Positions 46,232-55,163 of a stretch of 64,000 bases of DNA are shown piece after piece. How positions within the stretch are numbered: position 1 is the stretch's first letter; each line of letters opens with the position of its first letter. The translations under genes and the position numbers were made by a program. The notes below the pieces were generated by a model, which searched no databases, had not been told where the DNA came from, and saw only the letters and a program-made list of their open reading frames with translations. The DNA comes from a virus. The stretch lies in the IMG/VR virus record IMGVR_UViG_3300035671_000001, positions 1 to 64,000 of that record. One strand, written 5' to 3'.

Positions 46232-48765
46232 CCGATAGCAACGTCGTGAACATGCCGACCACGGAAGTGCGTTGGTACGACAGCTTCATCAACTTGCTCG
46301 CGGGCCTCGGCGTGATGGGGCGCGATAAGTTCGCGCATCAGCAATACTCATTCTCGTTGATGACGGTGTTGGAGCAGGAGAACGCCTATCGTGGTGATTG
46401 GCTCGCGCGCAAGGCGGTGCAGATTCCGGCTTGGGACATGACCCGCGAGTGGCGCAATTGGCAGGCTGATCCCGATCAGATCAAGCTGCTGGAGGCGATG
46501 GAGCGCAAGCTGTTTCTACAGCAGAGGGTACAAGAAGCACTGATCAAATCACGGCTCTACGGTGGTGCGGTGATGATCATCGGCGTTGATGCCGGTAAGC
46601 CAGAGGAAGAGCTTGACCTTGAAACCGTGACGTTGGACTCGTTGAAGTTCCTGCACGTGGTGTCGAAGAACAATATCGGCGTCGGCCCGATCATCTATGA
46701 CATTACCTCGAAGTATTACGGTCAGCCTGAATATTACGAGGCGCGCACGCAGCCGGTCGGCAAGGACTTCGACCAGAAGGAGAGCCTGTCGAAGAGTTCT
46801 GCTTTCAACAAGGTCAATGTGAAATTACACCCGTCACGCGTGGTCAAGCTCATTGGCGTTGATACGGCCGACCAGCTTATAGCTAACGTGTGGGGCGATA
46901 GCGTGCTGCAGCCGGTCAATGATGCGATCAAGGCTTGCGGCTTGGTCAGCGGTTCGCTCGCCACGCTGTGCTCGGAGCTGAAGATTGACGTCATCAAGAT
47001 ACCCGAGCTGAAGTCGATCCTGTCGACCGATGTTGGCACGCGCAAGATGTTGGGCCGGTTCGAGGCTGCCAACGTGGCCAAGAGCACGGTCAACACCATC
47101 TTGATCGATGGCAACGAAGAATGGCAACGCATTCAGGCGTCGCTCGCGGGCGTACCGGAGATCATCGCGACTTATATGCAGGTGGTTTCTGGTGCGGTTG
47201 ATATACCTGCCGGAAGGTTTCTCGGCTTACCGCATAGGGGTTTGAATGTCACGGGAGAGGCCGATTTTCGCAACTACTACGATCGATTAGCCTCGGAGCA
47301 GAGCGTCACGCTGCAGCCAGCGATTAGCGTGCTCGACGAGGTACTGATCCGCTCGGCATTAGGTGATCGGCCGGAAGAGATTTTTTATGAGTGGAATTCG
47401 CTCTGGCAATTGAGCGATGGCGACAAGGCTGACATCGCGCTCAAGAAAGCACAGGCGTACCAAATCGACGTCAACGCTGCGCAGATTCCGCCGGTGGCGC
47501 TCGGCAACGCGCGCGCGAACCAGCTCATAGAGGATGGTTTCTATCCCGGCTTGGAGCAGGCGTTGGAGGACGCGGCGGCCGAGGGCGATACGATTGAGGA
47601 GCAAAACGTGCCCGCGCCGATGCCGATGATGCAGCCCGGTGTTGATCCCAACACTGGCCAGCCGCTCGATCCGAATGCGCCGCCTCCCAAGGGCGGAAAA
47701 GGCGGTGCGGTGGTGCCGTTCGGCAAGAAGCCCAAGTCGCCGCAGCCCGGTCAGACCGGACAACTTCCCGCTAACGCACGCAAGAGCACAGCGCCCGGCA
47801 TGAGGGGGTCCGGTGACAGTGACCCTTTTGATGATGAGGAGGACGCTGGCAACGAGTGTCACGATCCGAAGACAGGCGAGTTCTGTGGCGAGGGCGGTGG
47901 CGTTGGTGCTGGTGCGAGCGAGGGTGGTGCGGCCAAGGGTGAGGCCGGCGGCCATCCAGGCGAGGGTTATTCCAAGAGCGCCTACGTCGACAAGAATGGC
48001 GTGATCCAAACCACGAAAGTTGAGGATGCGCTGCGCGCGCTATACCAGAACCGCAGAGTCAATTTAGATCAGCCGCGCAAGGTCTCGACGCTGATCAAGC
48101 GGCTTGGTCAAGATGTGATCGCAGCAGTTGAGAAGGGCGATAAGGCGCCTAATCTCAACATGTGCAACGTGTCGGTTTCCGGCACGAACTTGTTTTGTGC
48201 TGAGAGCAAAGGCATTCCGCGCATCAAGATGCCGCAGCTCGACGAGGTGCAGACCAAGGCGCTACTCAAGAGCTTGAAGGACGACGGCTACACGGTCACC
48301 AAGGAGAAGGAAGAGGCATCGCACTTAAAGGCGACGCAGGACGAGCTGTCGGGTGTCAAGGTGTGGCAGCAAGTGCAGAAGGCTAAGCTCGATCCCAAGC
48401 GGTTGGACAAGCGGCTAGTGGTGTCGAAGGACGGTTATATCTTGGACGGCCATCATCACTGGGCGGCTAAGATTGGGATCGACGCCAAGGACAACAAGCT
48501 CACCGGTAAGATGCGGATCTCGCGGGTGAACATCAGCATCACGGATTTGCTGCAGCGGGCCAAGGCGTTCTCCGGGCCGGCCAAGTCGGCGACGCAAGAG
48601 GTGAAGATTTATTTCAAGAAGAAGAAGGACGGCGCTCCCGAAGTCAGTGACGGCATCTTCGATCTTGATGATCACTTCGATCGACTAGGCGATTTCCATT
48701 TTGATGCAGCATCGGCGGCCGAGGAGGACGCCGATCTCGCTCCCTTTCGACTTCGAGCCCGCTGA
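46228..48765 (+). CDS. Portal protein (DUF1073) fused to ParB-like domain
   Basis: 845 residues. Residues 1-445 match the DUF1073 portal type (L-A-R-K-A-V-Q-I-P-A-W-D-M-T-R-E-W, G-G-A-V-M-I-I-G, G-R-F-L-G-L-P-H-R-G). It forms the DNA-entry ring of the capsid. An N-E-C-H-D-P-K-T-G-E-F-C tag (near 545) leads to a C-terminal domain with K-D-G-Y-I-L-D-G-H-H-H-W-A-A (near 740), a ParB/Srx-like nuclease-fold motif often fused to phage head proteins. The end overlaps the next start by 65 bp. Confidence 0.85.
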   Translation: MTDSNVVNMPTTEVRWYDSFINLLAGLGVMGRDKFAHQQYSFSLMTVLEQENAYRGDWLARKAVQIPAWDMTREWRNWQADPDQIKLLEAMERKLFLQQRVQEALIKSRLYGGAVMIIGVDAGKPEEELDLETVTLDSLKFLHVVSKNNIGVGPIIYDITSKYYGQPEYYEARTQPVGKDFDQKESLSKSSAFNKVNVKLHPSRVVKLIGVDTADQLIANVWGDSVLQPVNDAIKACGLVSGSLATLCSELKIDVIKIPELKSILSTDVGTRKMLGRFEAANVAKSTVNTILIDGNEEWQRIQASLAGVPEIIATYMQVVSGAVDIPAGRFLGLPHRGLNVTGEADFRNYYDRLASEQSVTLQPAISVLDEVLIRSALGDRPEEIFYEWNSLWQLSDGDKADIALKKAQAYQIDVNAAQIPPVALGNARANQLIEDGFYPGLEQALEDAAAEGDTIEEQNVPAPMPMMQPGVDPNTGQPLDPNAPPPKGGKGGAVVPFGKKPKSPQPGQTGQLPANARKSTAPGMRGSGDSDPFDDEEDAGNECHDPKTGEFCGEGGGVGAGASEGGAAKGEAGGHPGEGYSKSAYVDKNGVIQTTKVEDALRALYQNRRVNLDQPRKVSTLIKRLGQDVIAAVEKGDKAPNLNMCNVSVSGTNLFCAESKGIPRIKMPQLDEVQTKALLKSLKDDGYTVTKEKEEASHLKATQDELSGVKVWQQVQKAKLDPKRLDKRLVVSKDGYILDGHHHWAAKIGIDAKDNKLTGKMRISRVNISITDLLQRAKAFSGPAKSATQEVKIYFKKKKDGAPEVSDGIFDLDDHFDRLGDFHFDAASAAEEDADLAPFRLRAR

Positions 48766-50080
48766 CTTCAATCCCAGTCACGATCCGCATAGCGGTGAGT
48801 TCACTAGCGAAGGCGGTGGCAGTGGCGGCGGTGCTGCTGTCGAGCATGGCATGCATGAGGCGTCGGCACGGGCGTTTGTCGAGTCGCGCGATGTGTCAAC
48901 TCGTCAGCAGTTTCTGTCCCCACATCCGGCTGAGGAGATGGGCGGGCATACGATGCTCACCAACAAGGATGGCACAGTCGGTGTCTCAGTTGATCCGCAC
49001 GGCGATATTCAGAATGTTTTCAACAATGGCGGCCCGAAAGGCGGCGCTGCGAAGGCGATGGTGGCTGCGATCGAGCACGGCGGAAAGACGTTGGATTGTT
49101 ACGACGGCTTCTTGCCGAGCTACTACCACCAGTTCGGATTTCAAGAAGATCAGCGGATGAAATTTAATCGCGACTTTGCTCCGAAAAACTGGGATTATGC
49201 CAAGCACAACGAACCTGACATCGTATTCATGTCGTGGCGTGGATACGGTGCAGGTGGCGCCAAGGGTGCGCTGACACAAGTGGCCAATCGCAAGGACTGG
49301 TCGAAGCCAACAAGGGCAACAAAATATGGTGACAACTGGGATGCCGCCAAAGCCGCCAGCAGAACAGCAGCGCACAGCGGAAGAGCAAGAGATCATCGAC
49401 TTGCTGACGACAACTACTGGGCACGAATTGAGCGAGCAGGAGATCGAATTGGCGTTGGAGCAGGCGCGCGCTCTGGGCGAACTTTAATTGACGAGAACGA
49501 ATGCCACGATCCAGGTAGCGGGGAGTTTTGCAGCACGGGTGGTGGTGGCGCGAGCACCGAAGTCGATCCGGCCAAGCCCATCGATCCCGGCACCAGCGAT
49601 GTCATTAGTCCGAACGAAAAGAAGTCCCTCGACAAGTATCAGAGCAAGAATGGGTTCAAGAAGTTCAACAAGCCGTTGCGCGAGGGGGCTGCTCCTAGTG
49701 CGGACGCCAACAACCTGAGCAGCGCGATTGCTAAGCACAGTCTAGCGAAGGATGTGACGGTGTACCGTGGGATGGGCAACACCGTGTCGGCCCAGCTCGC
49801 GACCGCGTGGGACAACAAGAAGTCGGGCGAGTCGGTCACGTTCACGGAGAAGGGTTTCCTCAGCACGTCGCGAAGCAGAGGGGCAGCCGCGACGTTTAGC
49901 AACCAACTGCTCGAACTCAAGGTCCCGAAGGGGTACAGGGCGCTGCCGATGGCGCGAGCGAAAGGTATGGGTGGTGAAGCAGAAATCCTGCTCGATCGGA
50001 ATACCAAGTTCAAGGTGATCGGCGTCGGCCCTGGTGTCACGAAGGGCAGTAGGCTTTTTAGGGTGGAGCTGGTGCAATGA
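48701..50080 (+). CDS. ADP-ribosyltransferase-like protein with GNAT-like N-terminus
   Basis: 459 residues. The N-terminal third has a G-G-P-K-G-G-A-A-K-A-M-V and Y-Y-H-Q-F-G-F segment like GNAT folds. Near residue 266 the N-E-C-H-D-P-G-S-G-E-F-C tag seen in the portal recurs. The C-terminal part has Y-R-G (about 355), F-L-S-T-S (about 386-390) and E-A-E (about 426-428), the R-S-E triad of exoenzyme-type ADP-ribosyltransferases. It may modify host proteins on injection. Residues 210-265 look like a shadow reading of the nested gene at 49326, so the frame may join two genes. Confidence 0.6.
   Translation: MMQHRRPRRTPISLPFDFEPADFNPSHDPHSGEFTSEGGGSGGGAAVEHGMHEASARAFVESRDVSTRQQFLSPHPAEEMGGHTMLTNKDGTVGVSVDPHGDIQNVFNNGGPKGGAAKAMVAAIEHGGKTLDCYDGFLPSYYHQFGFQEDQRMKFNRDFAPKNWDYAKHNEPDIVFMSWRGYGAGGAKGALTQVANRKDWSKPTRATKYGDNWDAAKAASRTAAHSGRARDHRLADDNYWARIERAGDRIGVGAGARSGRTLIDENECHDPGSGEFCSTGGGGASTEVDPAKPIDPGTSDVISPNEKKSLDKYQSKNGFKKFNKPLREGAAPSADANNLSSAIAKHSLAKDVTVYRGMGNTVSAQLATAWDNKKSGESVTFTEKGFLSTSRSRGAAATFSNQLLELKVPKGYRALPMARAKGMGGEAEILLDRNTKFKVIGVGPGVTKGSRLFRVELVQ
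49326..49487 (+). CDS. Nested 53-residue protein in another frame
   Basis: Starts M-V-T-T-G-M-P-P-K-P-P and carries E-E-Q-E-I-I-D-L-L and E-L-S-E-Q-E-I-E-L-A-L-E-Q-A-R-A-L-G, an amphipathic helical pattern much more protein-like than the overlapping frame of the 48701 gene. Phages of this type often have such a small gene here. It may be real and separate, and the surrounding long frame then a chance read-through. Confidence 0.4.
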   Translation: MVTTGMPPKPPAEQQRTAEEQEIIDLLTTTTGHELSEQEIELALEQARALGEL

Positions 50081-50220
50081 TCGACAAGAAGCCAGAGCCA
50101 GGGCGCTTCAACTGGGAGGAGGGCGACAAGGTGGAGGTTGTCGTCGAGTCCGAGCACAGTAAGACGAGCAAGACTACCAAAGACACCACCGACACCCATC
50201 GCAGGCGGGACGAGGAGTGA
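50077..50220 (+). CDS. 47-residue charged protein
   Basis: Starts M-I-D-K-K-P-E-P-G-R-F-N-W-E-E-G-D and ends with R-R-R-D-E-E. The ATG overlaps the previous stop and the stop overlaps the next GTG start, so it is coupled at both ends. Highly charged and Thr/Ser-rich; possibly a small head accessory protein. Confidence 0.5.
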   Translation: MIDKKPEPGRFNWEEGDKVEVVVESEHSKTSKTTKDTTDTHRRRDEE

Positions 50221-51059
50221 GCGATCCAACGGGCACCGCTAGACTGCGGCGCTCGTTTCAGGCTGAGGGCAATCGCCGTCTCGCGCGCGTGCGCTCGTTG
50301 ACGCACACCGTCTTGGTCGAGCACGATCTGATGGCGGCGCGTAACGATCCGTTGGTGGCGCTGCTACCTCCTCCTGGCCATCGACTGGCGACGTTCACTC
50401 AGTGGTTCGAGCGCACGATTAACGAGCAGCTCGTCAACACGCCGTGGTGGGAGAAGTTTCTCGAACGCGCCTACGAGTCTGGGGTCGCTGCTGGCGGTGA
50501 GCTGACGCGGAGCCCTCCTCGCAGCTACACACCAGTTCCGGCGGTGTACCGCGAGTTTGCCAAACGCGAATTCGCGGGCATCGCTGCCGCCACGATGCAA
50601 CAGGTGAGCAGGCAGGCGGCGGCTGCAGCGATTGGCAGGCGCAAGCCGCTCCCGATGTATCAGCGGGTGCTCGCTGTGCTGCGCAAGATCGGGCATACGC
50701 GCATGAAGGCGGCGGCCAATACGATGGCGGTGCAACTGCACAATGCGGGACGGTTGGCGGCGTTTCGTGAGGCTGGGATTACGCAGGTTGGTATCGATCC
50801 GGAGCGGTTAGAGCCAGCACGGCCGTCACGTTTCATCAAGCACGATCATCGCCTGCACGATCAAACGGAAGAGGAAGAAGTTGACTGGGTGACTGCCGGT
50901 GATGAGCTGGTGTGTCCGATCTGTGAATCGTTGGCGGAGCAAAGCCCTTACAAGATCGATCTCGCGGAGGCGCTGCTACCAGCTCACATCAATTGCAGAT
51001 GCAGTCTACTTCCCGCTGGGCTGCTGTCGCTGGAGGAGCGCCTTGGAGAGTCGGAATGA
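50217..51059 (+). CDS. Phage head morphogenesis protein (SPP1 gp7-like)
   Basis: 280 residues, GTG start. The C-terminal domain with D-E-L-V-C-P-I-C-E-S-L-A-E and L-L-P-A-H-I-N-C-R-C is the classic metal-binding end of the Mu F / SPP1 gp7-type head morphogenesis family. The helical N-terminus likely contacts the portal encoded upstream. It is a minor capsid protein injected or retained near the portal. Confidence 0.85.
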   Translation: MSDPTGTARLRRSFQAEGNRRLARVRSLTHTVLVEHDLMAARNDPLVALLPPPGHRLATFTQWFERTINEQLVNTPWWEKFLERAYESGVAAGGELTRSPPRSYTPVPAVYREFAKREFAGIAAATMQQVSRQAAAAAIGRRKPLPMYQRVLAVLRKIGHTRMKAAANTMAVQLHNAGRLAAFREAGITQVGIDPERLEPARPSRFIKHDHRLHDQTEEEEVDWVTAGDELVCPICESLAEQSPYKIDLAEALLPAHINCRCSLLPAGLLSLEERLGESE

Positions 51060-51217
51060 TCGTCGAGTTCAACATCATGCGGATCGATGATCGCTTCTTC
51101 GCGGTCGCGATCATGAATGATGGCCCGGTGATCGAGATCGGCTTGTTCGACGAGTTCGATGATGCCGAGCTGGCCTGCGCGCGCTTCCGATTGGAGTACG
51201 ACAGGCGGCTGCACTGA
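51056..51217 (+). CDS. 53-residue hypothetical protein
   Basis: Starts M-I-V-E-F-N-I-M-R-I-D-D-R-F-F at an ATG overlapping the previous stop; upstream in-frame sequence is not used. Alpha/beta small protein with F-D-D-A-E-L-A-C-A-R-F. No family recognised. Confidence 0.5.
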   Translation: MIVEFNIMRIDDRFFAVAIMNDGPVIEIGLFDEFDDAELACARFRLEYDRRLH

Positions 51218-51228
51218 GGGAGGAAACC

Positions 51229-51408
51229 ATGACGCTCGGGCTTTGCTTCTGGATCATCATGCTGATCTGGTTCGTGTTCGGATTGGCAATCCACTTCGCC
51301 TTCGTGGCCGGCACGTACGGCGCGATCGGCGGCACGCTGCTGTTGTTCATCTTGTTCTTGATCCTCGGTTGGCAGGTCTTCGGGCCGCCGCTGCGCCGGG
51401 GATCGTGA
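51229..51408 (+). CDS. 59-residue membrane protein
   Basis: M-T-L-G-L-C-F-W-I-I-M-L-I-W-F-V-F-G-L, followed by a second hydrophobic helix and a basic tail. GAGGAA precedes the ATG. Two-TM proteins of this kind are common in rhizobial phages; a holin-like role is possible but not shown. Its stop overlaps the next ATG. Confidence 0.55.
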   Translation: MTLGLCFWIIMLIWFVFGLAIHFAFVAGTYGAIGGTLLLFILFLILGWQVFGPPLRRGS

Positions 51409-51527
51409 TGGACCGCTCGACCAAGGCAGCCATCGTCATCTTCGTGGTCGTGGTGGTTTTCGTCCTGGCTCTCGCCACCTACGGCTATTGGAGCGGGGCG
51501 TGGGACACCGAGCTGTCGCCGCCATGA
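51408..51527 (+). CDS. 39-residue single-TM protein
   Basis: M-D-R-S-T-K-A-A-I-V-I-F-V-V-V-V-V-F-V-L-A-L, one TM helix and a short outside tail. Coupled to both neighbours. Together with the previous gene it forms a small membrane pair of unknown function. Confidence 0.45.
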   Translation: MDRSTKAAIVIFVVVVVFVLALATYGYWSGAWDTELSPP

Positions 51528-51733
51528 GCTGGAACAACCACGACGCCATCCACCGCCACGCCTGCCACGCGCACGAGGACTTCCGCGCGCTGCGCCACGA
51601 CCGCGACAACGAGGCGCTCTGGCACTCGATGTCGCATCATTTACGCCACGTTGTCTTCCGCTCCGGCCATGAGGTCGATCAACCCAGGCGTCGTCACGTC
51701 CGCCGCGCGCACGTAGACAAATCGCACAGATAG
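51524..51733 (+). CDS. His/Arg-rich small protein
   Basis: 69 residues with about 14 His and many Arg (H-A-C-H-A-H-E-D, H-S-M-S-H-H-L-R-H). Coupled to the previous gene by ATGA. It could bind metal or nucleic acid. No family recognised; confidence is moderate because composition is extreme. Confidence 0.4.
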   Translation: MSWNNHDAIHRHACHAHEDFRALRHDRDNEALWHSMSHHLRHVVFRSGHEVDQPRRRHVRRAHVDKSHR

Positions 51734-51745
51734 GAGAGCTGCCCC

Positions 51746-53572
51746 ATGCCCTACAGCTCGACGAAGAGTCTGCCGTCTGCGGCTAAGAATCTGCCCGAGG
51801 CTGCCAAGAAAATTTGGCTTTCAGCGTTCAACGCTGCAAGCAAAAGCGGAAAGTACACCGAGGAACAAGCCTTCGCTATAGCGATGGCGGCAGTGAAAAA
51901 TCGGTATAAGCAGGTGCAGGGCAAGTGGGTGGCGAAGACCGACAGCGAGCCGCTGTTGCCGCTGTCAGACGAGGAGTTTCCGCTTGAAGTCAAATCCATG
52001 CCTGCGGCTGCCAAGAGCATTTTCAAGGCAGCATTCCGCAAGGCGCGAAAGGAGAAGCCCGACAGTCTGGCTGCCATTCTCGCTCTCACAGCGGTGAAGA
52101 AGCATTTCACGCGGATCGAGGGTGAAGAGGGCGAGGAGTGGGTGAAGAAGGAGGAGGCCGAATCCGCGCGGGAGGAAGAGATTGCTTCGATTCTTGCTGC
52201 CGTCGAGAGCGCAGGAGGAAACGAAGGTGAGGGCGAAGGCGACGACGAGGGCGGAGGTGAGGGCGGCGGAGGTGGTGGCAGTGAGAGCGCTGATCCTAAG
52301 AAGAAGCGCACAGGCGAGACTGCTGAGCCCGGATACACCAAGACCACCAAGACGACAGAGACGACGGAGAGTAGGGCCGCTGGCGCGACGGACAGTATTC
52401 AGCTCACCGAGATGTTCACGCTCGATGCCGATACGTCCAAGCGCTTCGGGATGCACGTCACACCGAACGGTTATCTCGTTGCCGAGCCGCGCGTCGCGCG
52501 CACTGGCATTCAGCTTTACAAGGGCTTCGAAGTCGGTCTTCCGAACATCGATGTGATCCGGATTTATCGGCCCGATGCTGAGGTGTTCGACAAGCGCGCT
52601 ATGGCGTCGCTCGCGCACCGGCCGATCACGCTCGATCATCCCAACGAGAGCGTCGATCCTTCGAATTGGAAAAAGTATGCCGTCGGGCATTCGACTGGCG
52701 ACATCGCGCGCGATGGCGAATTCATTCGAGTGCCGCTGACGCTGATGGATGCAACCGCCATCAATGCGGTGAAGTCCGGCACCACGCAGCTCTCTGTTGG
52801 CTACGGCGCCAAGCTGGTCTGGGGCCAAGGCGAGACCAGCGACGGCCAGCTCTACGACGCAATGCAGACGGACATCAGAGCGAATCACATTGCTCTAGTG
52901 CGAGCCGCACGTGGCGGCGACAAGCTCCGAATGGGAGACAGTCATGAAAGGAGAAAACCTATGACTGAGCGAACATTGAACCTCGATGGCGTTAACATCG
53001 CCCTTGAGGATAAAGACGGACAAATTCTGGAGCGTCATCTTAAGACGCTCAACGATAGTACGGCTGATTTGCGTAAGCTGCTCACCGACGCTCAAGCCGA
53101 GAAAGTCTCGCTCGACGCCAAGGTAGCGGAGCTGACCAAGTCAGTCGGGCTGAAGGACGGTGAGATCGAGGCGCTCAAGCAGAAGCTTGAGGACAACAAG
53201 ATCACGCCGCAGAAGGTCGACGAGGAGATCAACATCCGGATGGATGTGGTTGATCGCGCCACGAGCTTTTTCTCTGACACTAAGTACGTGTGGAAGGGCA
53301 AGAGCAACGAGCAAATCCGGCGTGACGTTGTTGCAGCTCGTATGGGCGACCAGCGGGCCAAGGCAATGGACGATCCGCGCGTCGAGGGTGCATTCCTGAG
53401 CATCACCGATCAGCCGGGTGAGCAGGACGGTTTCCGTCGTATGGCGGACTCGTTCTCGGGGCGGCCAGCCAATGGCGGCTACAACGACAAGGCGGCGGCG
53501 GCCTACGACAAGCGCAACGAAGAGCTTTCGACTCGTTGGATGCGCAACAAGGGCAAGGCCGCTTCCGTCTAA
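51746..53572 (+). CDS. Capsid maturation protease/scaffold (ChaB + DUF2213)
   Basis: 608 residues. Two ChaB-like helical repeats (about 8-62 and 80-128) are followed by an acidic Gly-rich linker (150-180). A DUF2213-type protease domain lies at about 225-395 (V-L-H... I-T-L-D-H-P-N near 293, S-V-G-Y-G-A near 351). A coiled-coil scaffold-like C-terminus starts near 405. DUF2213 proteins cleave the scaffold during capsid maturation. The internal ATG at 52961, after AAGGAG, could produce the scaffold part separately. Confidence 0.8.
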   Translation: MPYSSTKSLPSAAKNLPEAAKKIWLSAFNAASKSGKYTEEQAFAIAMAAVKNRYKQVQGKWVAKTDSEPLLPLSDEEFPLEVKSMPAAAKSIFKAAFRKARKEKPDSLAAILALTAVKKHFTRIEGEEGEEWVKKEEAESAREEEIASILAAVESAGGNEGEGEGDDEGGGEGGGGGGSESADPKKKRTGETAEPGYTKTTKTTETTESRAAGATDSIQLTEMFTLDADTSKRFGMHVTPNGYLVAEPRVARTGIQLYKGFEVGLPNIDVIRIYRPDAEVFDKRAMASLAHRPITLDHPNESVDPSNWKKYAVGHSTGDIARDGEFIRVPLTLMDATAINAVKSGTTQLSVGYGAKLVWGQGETSDGQLYDAMQTDIRANHIALVRAARGGDKLRMGDSHERRKPMTERTLNLDGVNIALEDKDGQILERHLKTLNDSTADLRKLLTDAQAEKVSLDAKVAELTKSVGLKDGEIEALKQKLEDNKITPQKVDEEINIRMDVVDRATSFFSDTKYVWKGKSNEQIRRDVVAARMGDQRAKAMDDPRVEGAFLSITDQPGEQDGFRRMADSFSGRPANGGYNDKAAAAYDKRNEELSTRWMRNKGKAASV

Positions 53573-53636
53573 TCCCTTTCCGACGTTCTCCTGACTTCCC
53601 CAAACATTCGTAGCTACTAGCAAAGGAGGCATAACA

Positions 53637-54107
53637 ATGCCTGCTGTTCAGACGACTTATGCAGCCACGATGCAGCCGGGCCTTGAGGGTCAGATTGCAA
53701 CGATGCTCGACGACGATGATGTGGAAACCCGCATTGTCGAAACGGCGGCCGGAATCGCCTTTGGCCGCGCAGTCTCGGAGGGCGCCAACGCGCGCGGCGC
53801 CATCCTCGGCGGGGCCACGAAGTTCATCGGCCTCTCTGCACGTAGCGTCACCGAGGTCATCACGGCCGTGCAGACGGTCGATATGTACCAACGCTACCAG
53901 AACATGGGCGTGATGCTGGAAGGTGACATGTGGGTGCGGCCAGTCGCGGCCGTCACGCACGGTGCACCGGCAACTTACGACTCGACCACCGGGCAGCTCA
54001 ACCCGGCCTCCGCTGGCGTGGCCATCGCGAACTCACGCTACCTCACCTCGGCGGGCGCGGGTGCGTTGGCCCTGCTCCGGCTGACGGCGACTGCGGCGGG
54101 CGCGTAA
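53637..54107 (+). CDS. Structural cement/decoration protein (DUF2190-like)
   Basis: 156 residues with M-Q-P-G-L-E-G-Q-I-A, R-G-A-I-L-G-G and the beta-rich Y-Q-N-M-G-V-M-L-E-G-D-M-W-V, typical of phage structural cement proteins that stabilise the capsid. It lies directly before the major capsid gene, the usual place. AAAGGAGG precedes the ATG. Confidence 0.7.
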   Translation: MPAVQTTYAATMQPGLEGQIATMLDDDDVETRIVETAAGIAFGRAVSEGANARGAILGGATKFIGLSARSVTEVITAVQTVDMYQRYQNMGVMLEGDMWVRPVAAVTHGAPATYDSTTGQLNPASAGVAIANSRYLTSAGAGALALLRLTATAAGA

Positions 54108-54146
54108 GTCGTTCGCTTCCCCACGCACACGCAAGGAGATATCACG

Positions 54147-55103
54147 ATGAACTATCACGCCTCATTCCATGATGCTCAGTCGGCTCTGAGTTTCATGCAG
54201 CAACAGGCTTCCTACATAGAGCCGGTTGTTTACGCCACGCAGTACCCCGAGATTCAATATCCGGACCTCGTGCCCGTAGACACCTCTGGCAACGAGTGGG
54301 CGAAATCCAAAACGTTTTACAGCTCCGACAAAGTCGGGCAGGCGGCTTGGTTTCATCACTTGGCCAATGACGTTCCGATGGCCGACATCGTGCGAAGCAA
54401 GTTCGAGATGGGCCTCGAAATGGCGGCGATCGGCTACTATTACACGCTCGAAGAGATCGGTGTAGCGCAGCAAATTCCCAACATGAACCTCACCACCGAA
54501 CGTGCTGATGCGGCACGGCGGGCCTACGAGGAGTTCATGGAGCGGATCGTCTTCACCGGTGACACGACCAAGAACTGGACCGGGTTGACCAACGACACCA
54601 CCGTCACCGCCGGCAACGCCATCGCAGATGGCACTGGTTCGTCGGCGCTGTGGACGGCCAAGGTGGCCAACCCCGATCTGATTATTCGGGACGTCAACTC
54701 GATCCTGACCGGCATCTACACCGCATCGAACACGGTGGAAATGGCGGACACGCTGCTGTTGCCGATCAACAGCTTCACTCTGCTAGCGAACACACGCTTG
54801 CCTAACACGACGGCGAACGTGCTCGGTTGGCTCCAGCAATACAATACCTACACCGCGATCACGAACCAGCAGCTCACCATCCGCGCGGTGCGGGGCCTCG
54901 ATACGGCAGGCGCCGGCGCCACCGCGCGCATTGTGGCGTATCGCAACGACCCGTCGATCCTCAAGCTGCATCTGCCGATGCCGCACAAGTTCCTCGGTGT
55001 CATGCAAGTGACGGCACTGCGCTATGACATCCCCGGAATCTTCCGCACTGGTGGACTTGAGATCAGGCGGCCGGGGAGCGTTCGCTACCTAGACGGAATC
55101 TAG
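54147..55103 (+). CDS. Major capsid protein (DUF2184 family)
   Basis: 318 residues. F-M-Q-Q-Q-A-S-Y-I-E-P, G-Y-Y-Y-T-L-E-E-I, and a C-terminal D-I-P-G-I-F-R-T-G-G-L-E-I-R-R-P follow DUF2184, an HK97-fold major capsid family. AAGGAG precedes the ATG. It is the most abundant virion protein expected from this genome. Confidence 0.9.
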   Translation: MNYHASFHDAQSALSFMQQQASYIEPVVYATQYPEIQYPDLVPVDTSGNEWAKSKTFYSSDKVGQAAWFHHLANDVPMADIVRSKFEMGLEMAAIGYYYTLEEIGVAQQIPNMNLTTERADAARRAYEEFMERIVFTGDTTKNWTGLTNDTTVTAGNAIADGTGSSALWTAKVANPDLIIRDVNSILTGIYTASNTVEMADTLLLPINSFTLLANTRLPNTTANVLGWLQQYNTYTAITNQQLTIRAVRGLDTAGAGATARIVAYRNDPSILKLHLPMPHKFLGVMQVTALRYDIPGIFRTGGLEIRRPGSVRYLDGI

Positions 55104-55163
55104 CGCCCGCGAAAACAGTAAGGGCAAAGCTGATCGTTTCGGTTTTTCACAAGGAGCACAGCC

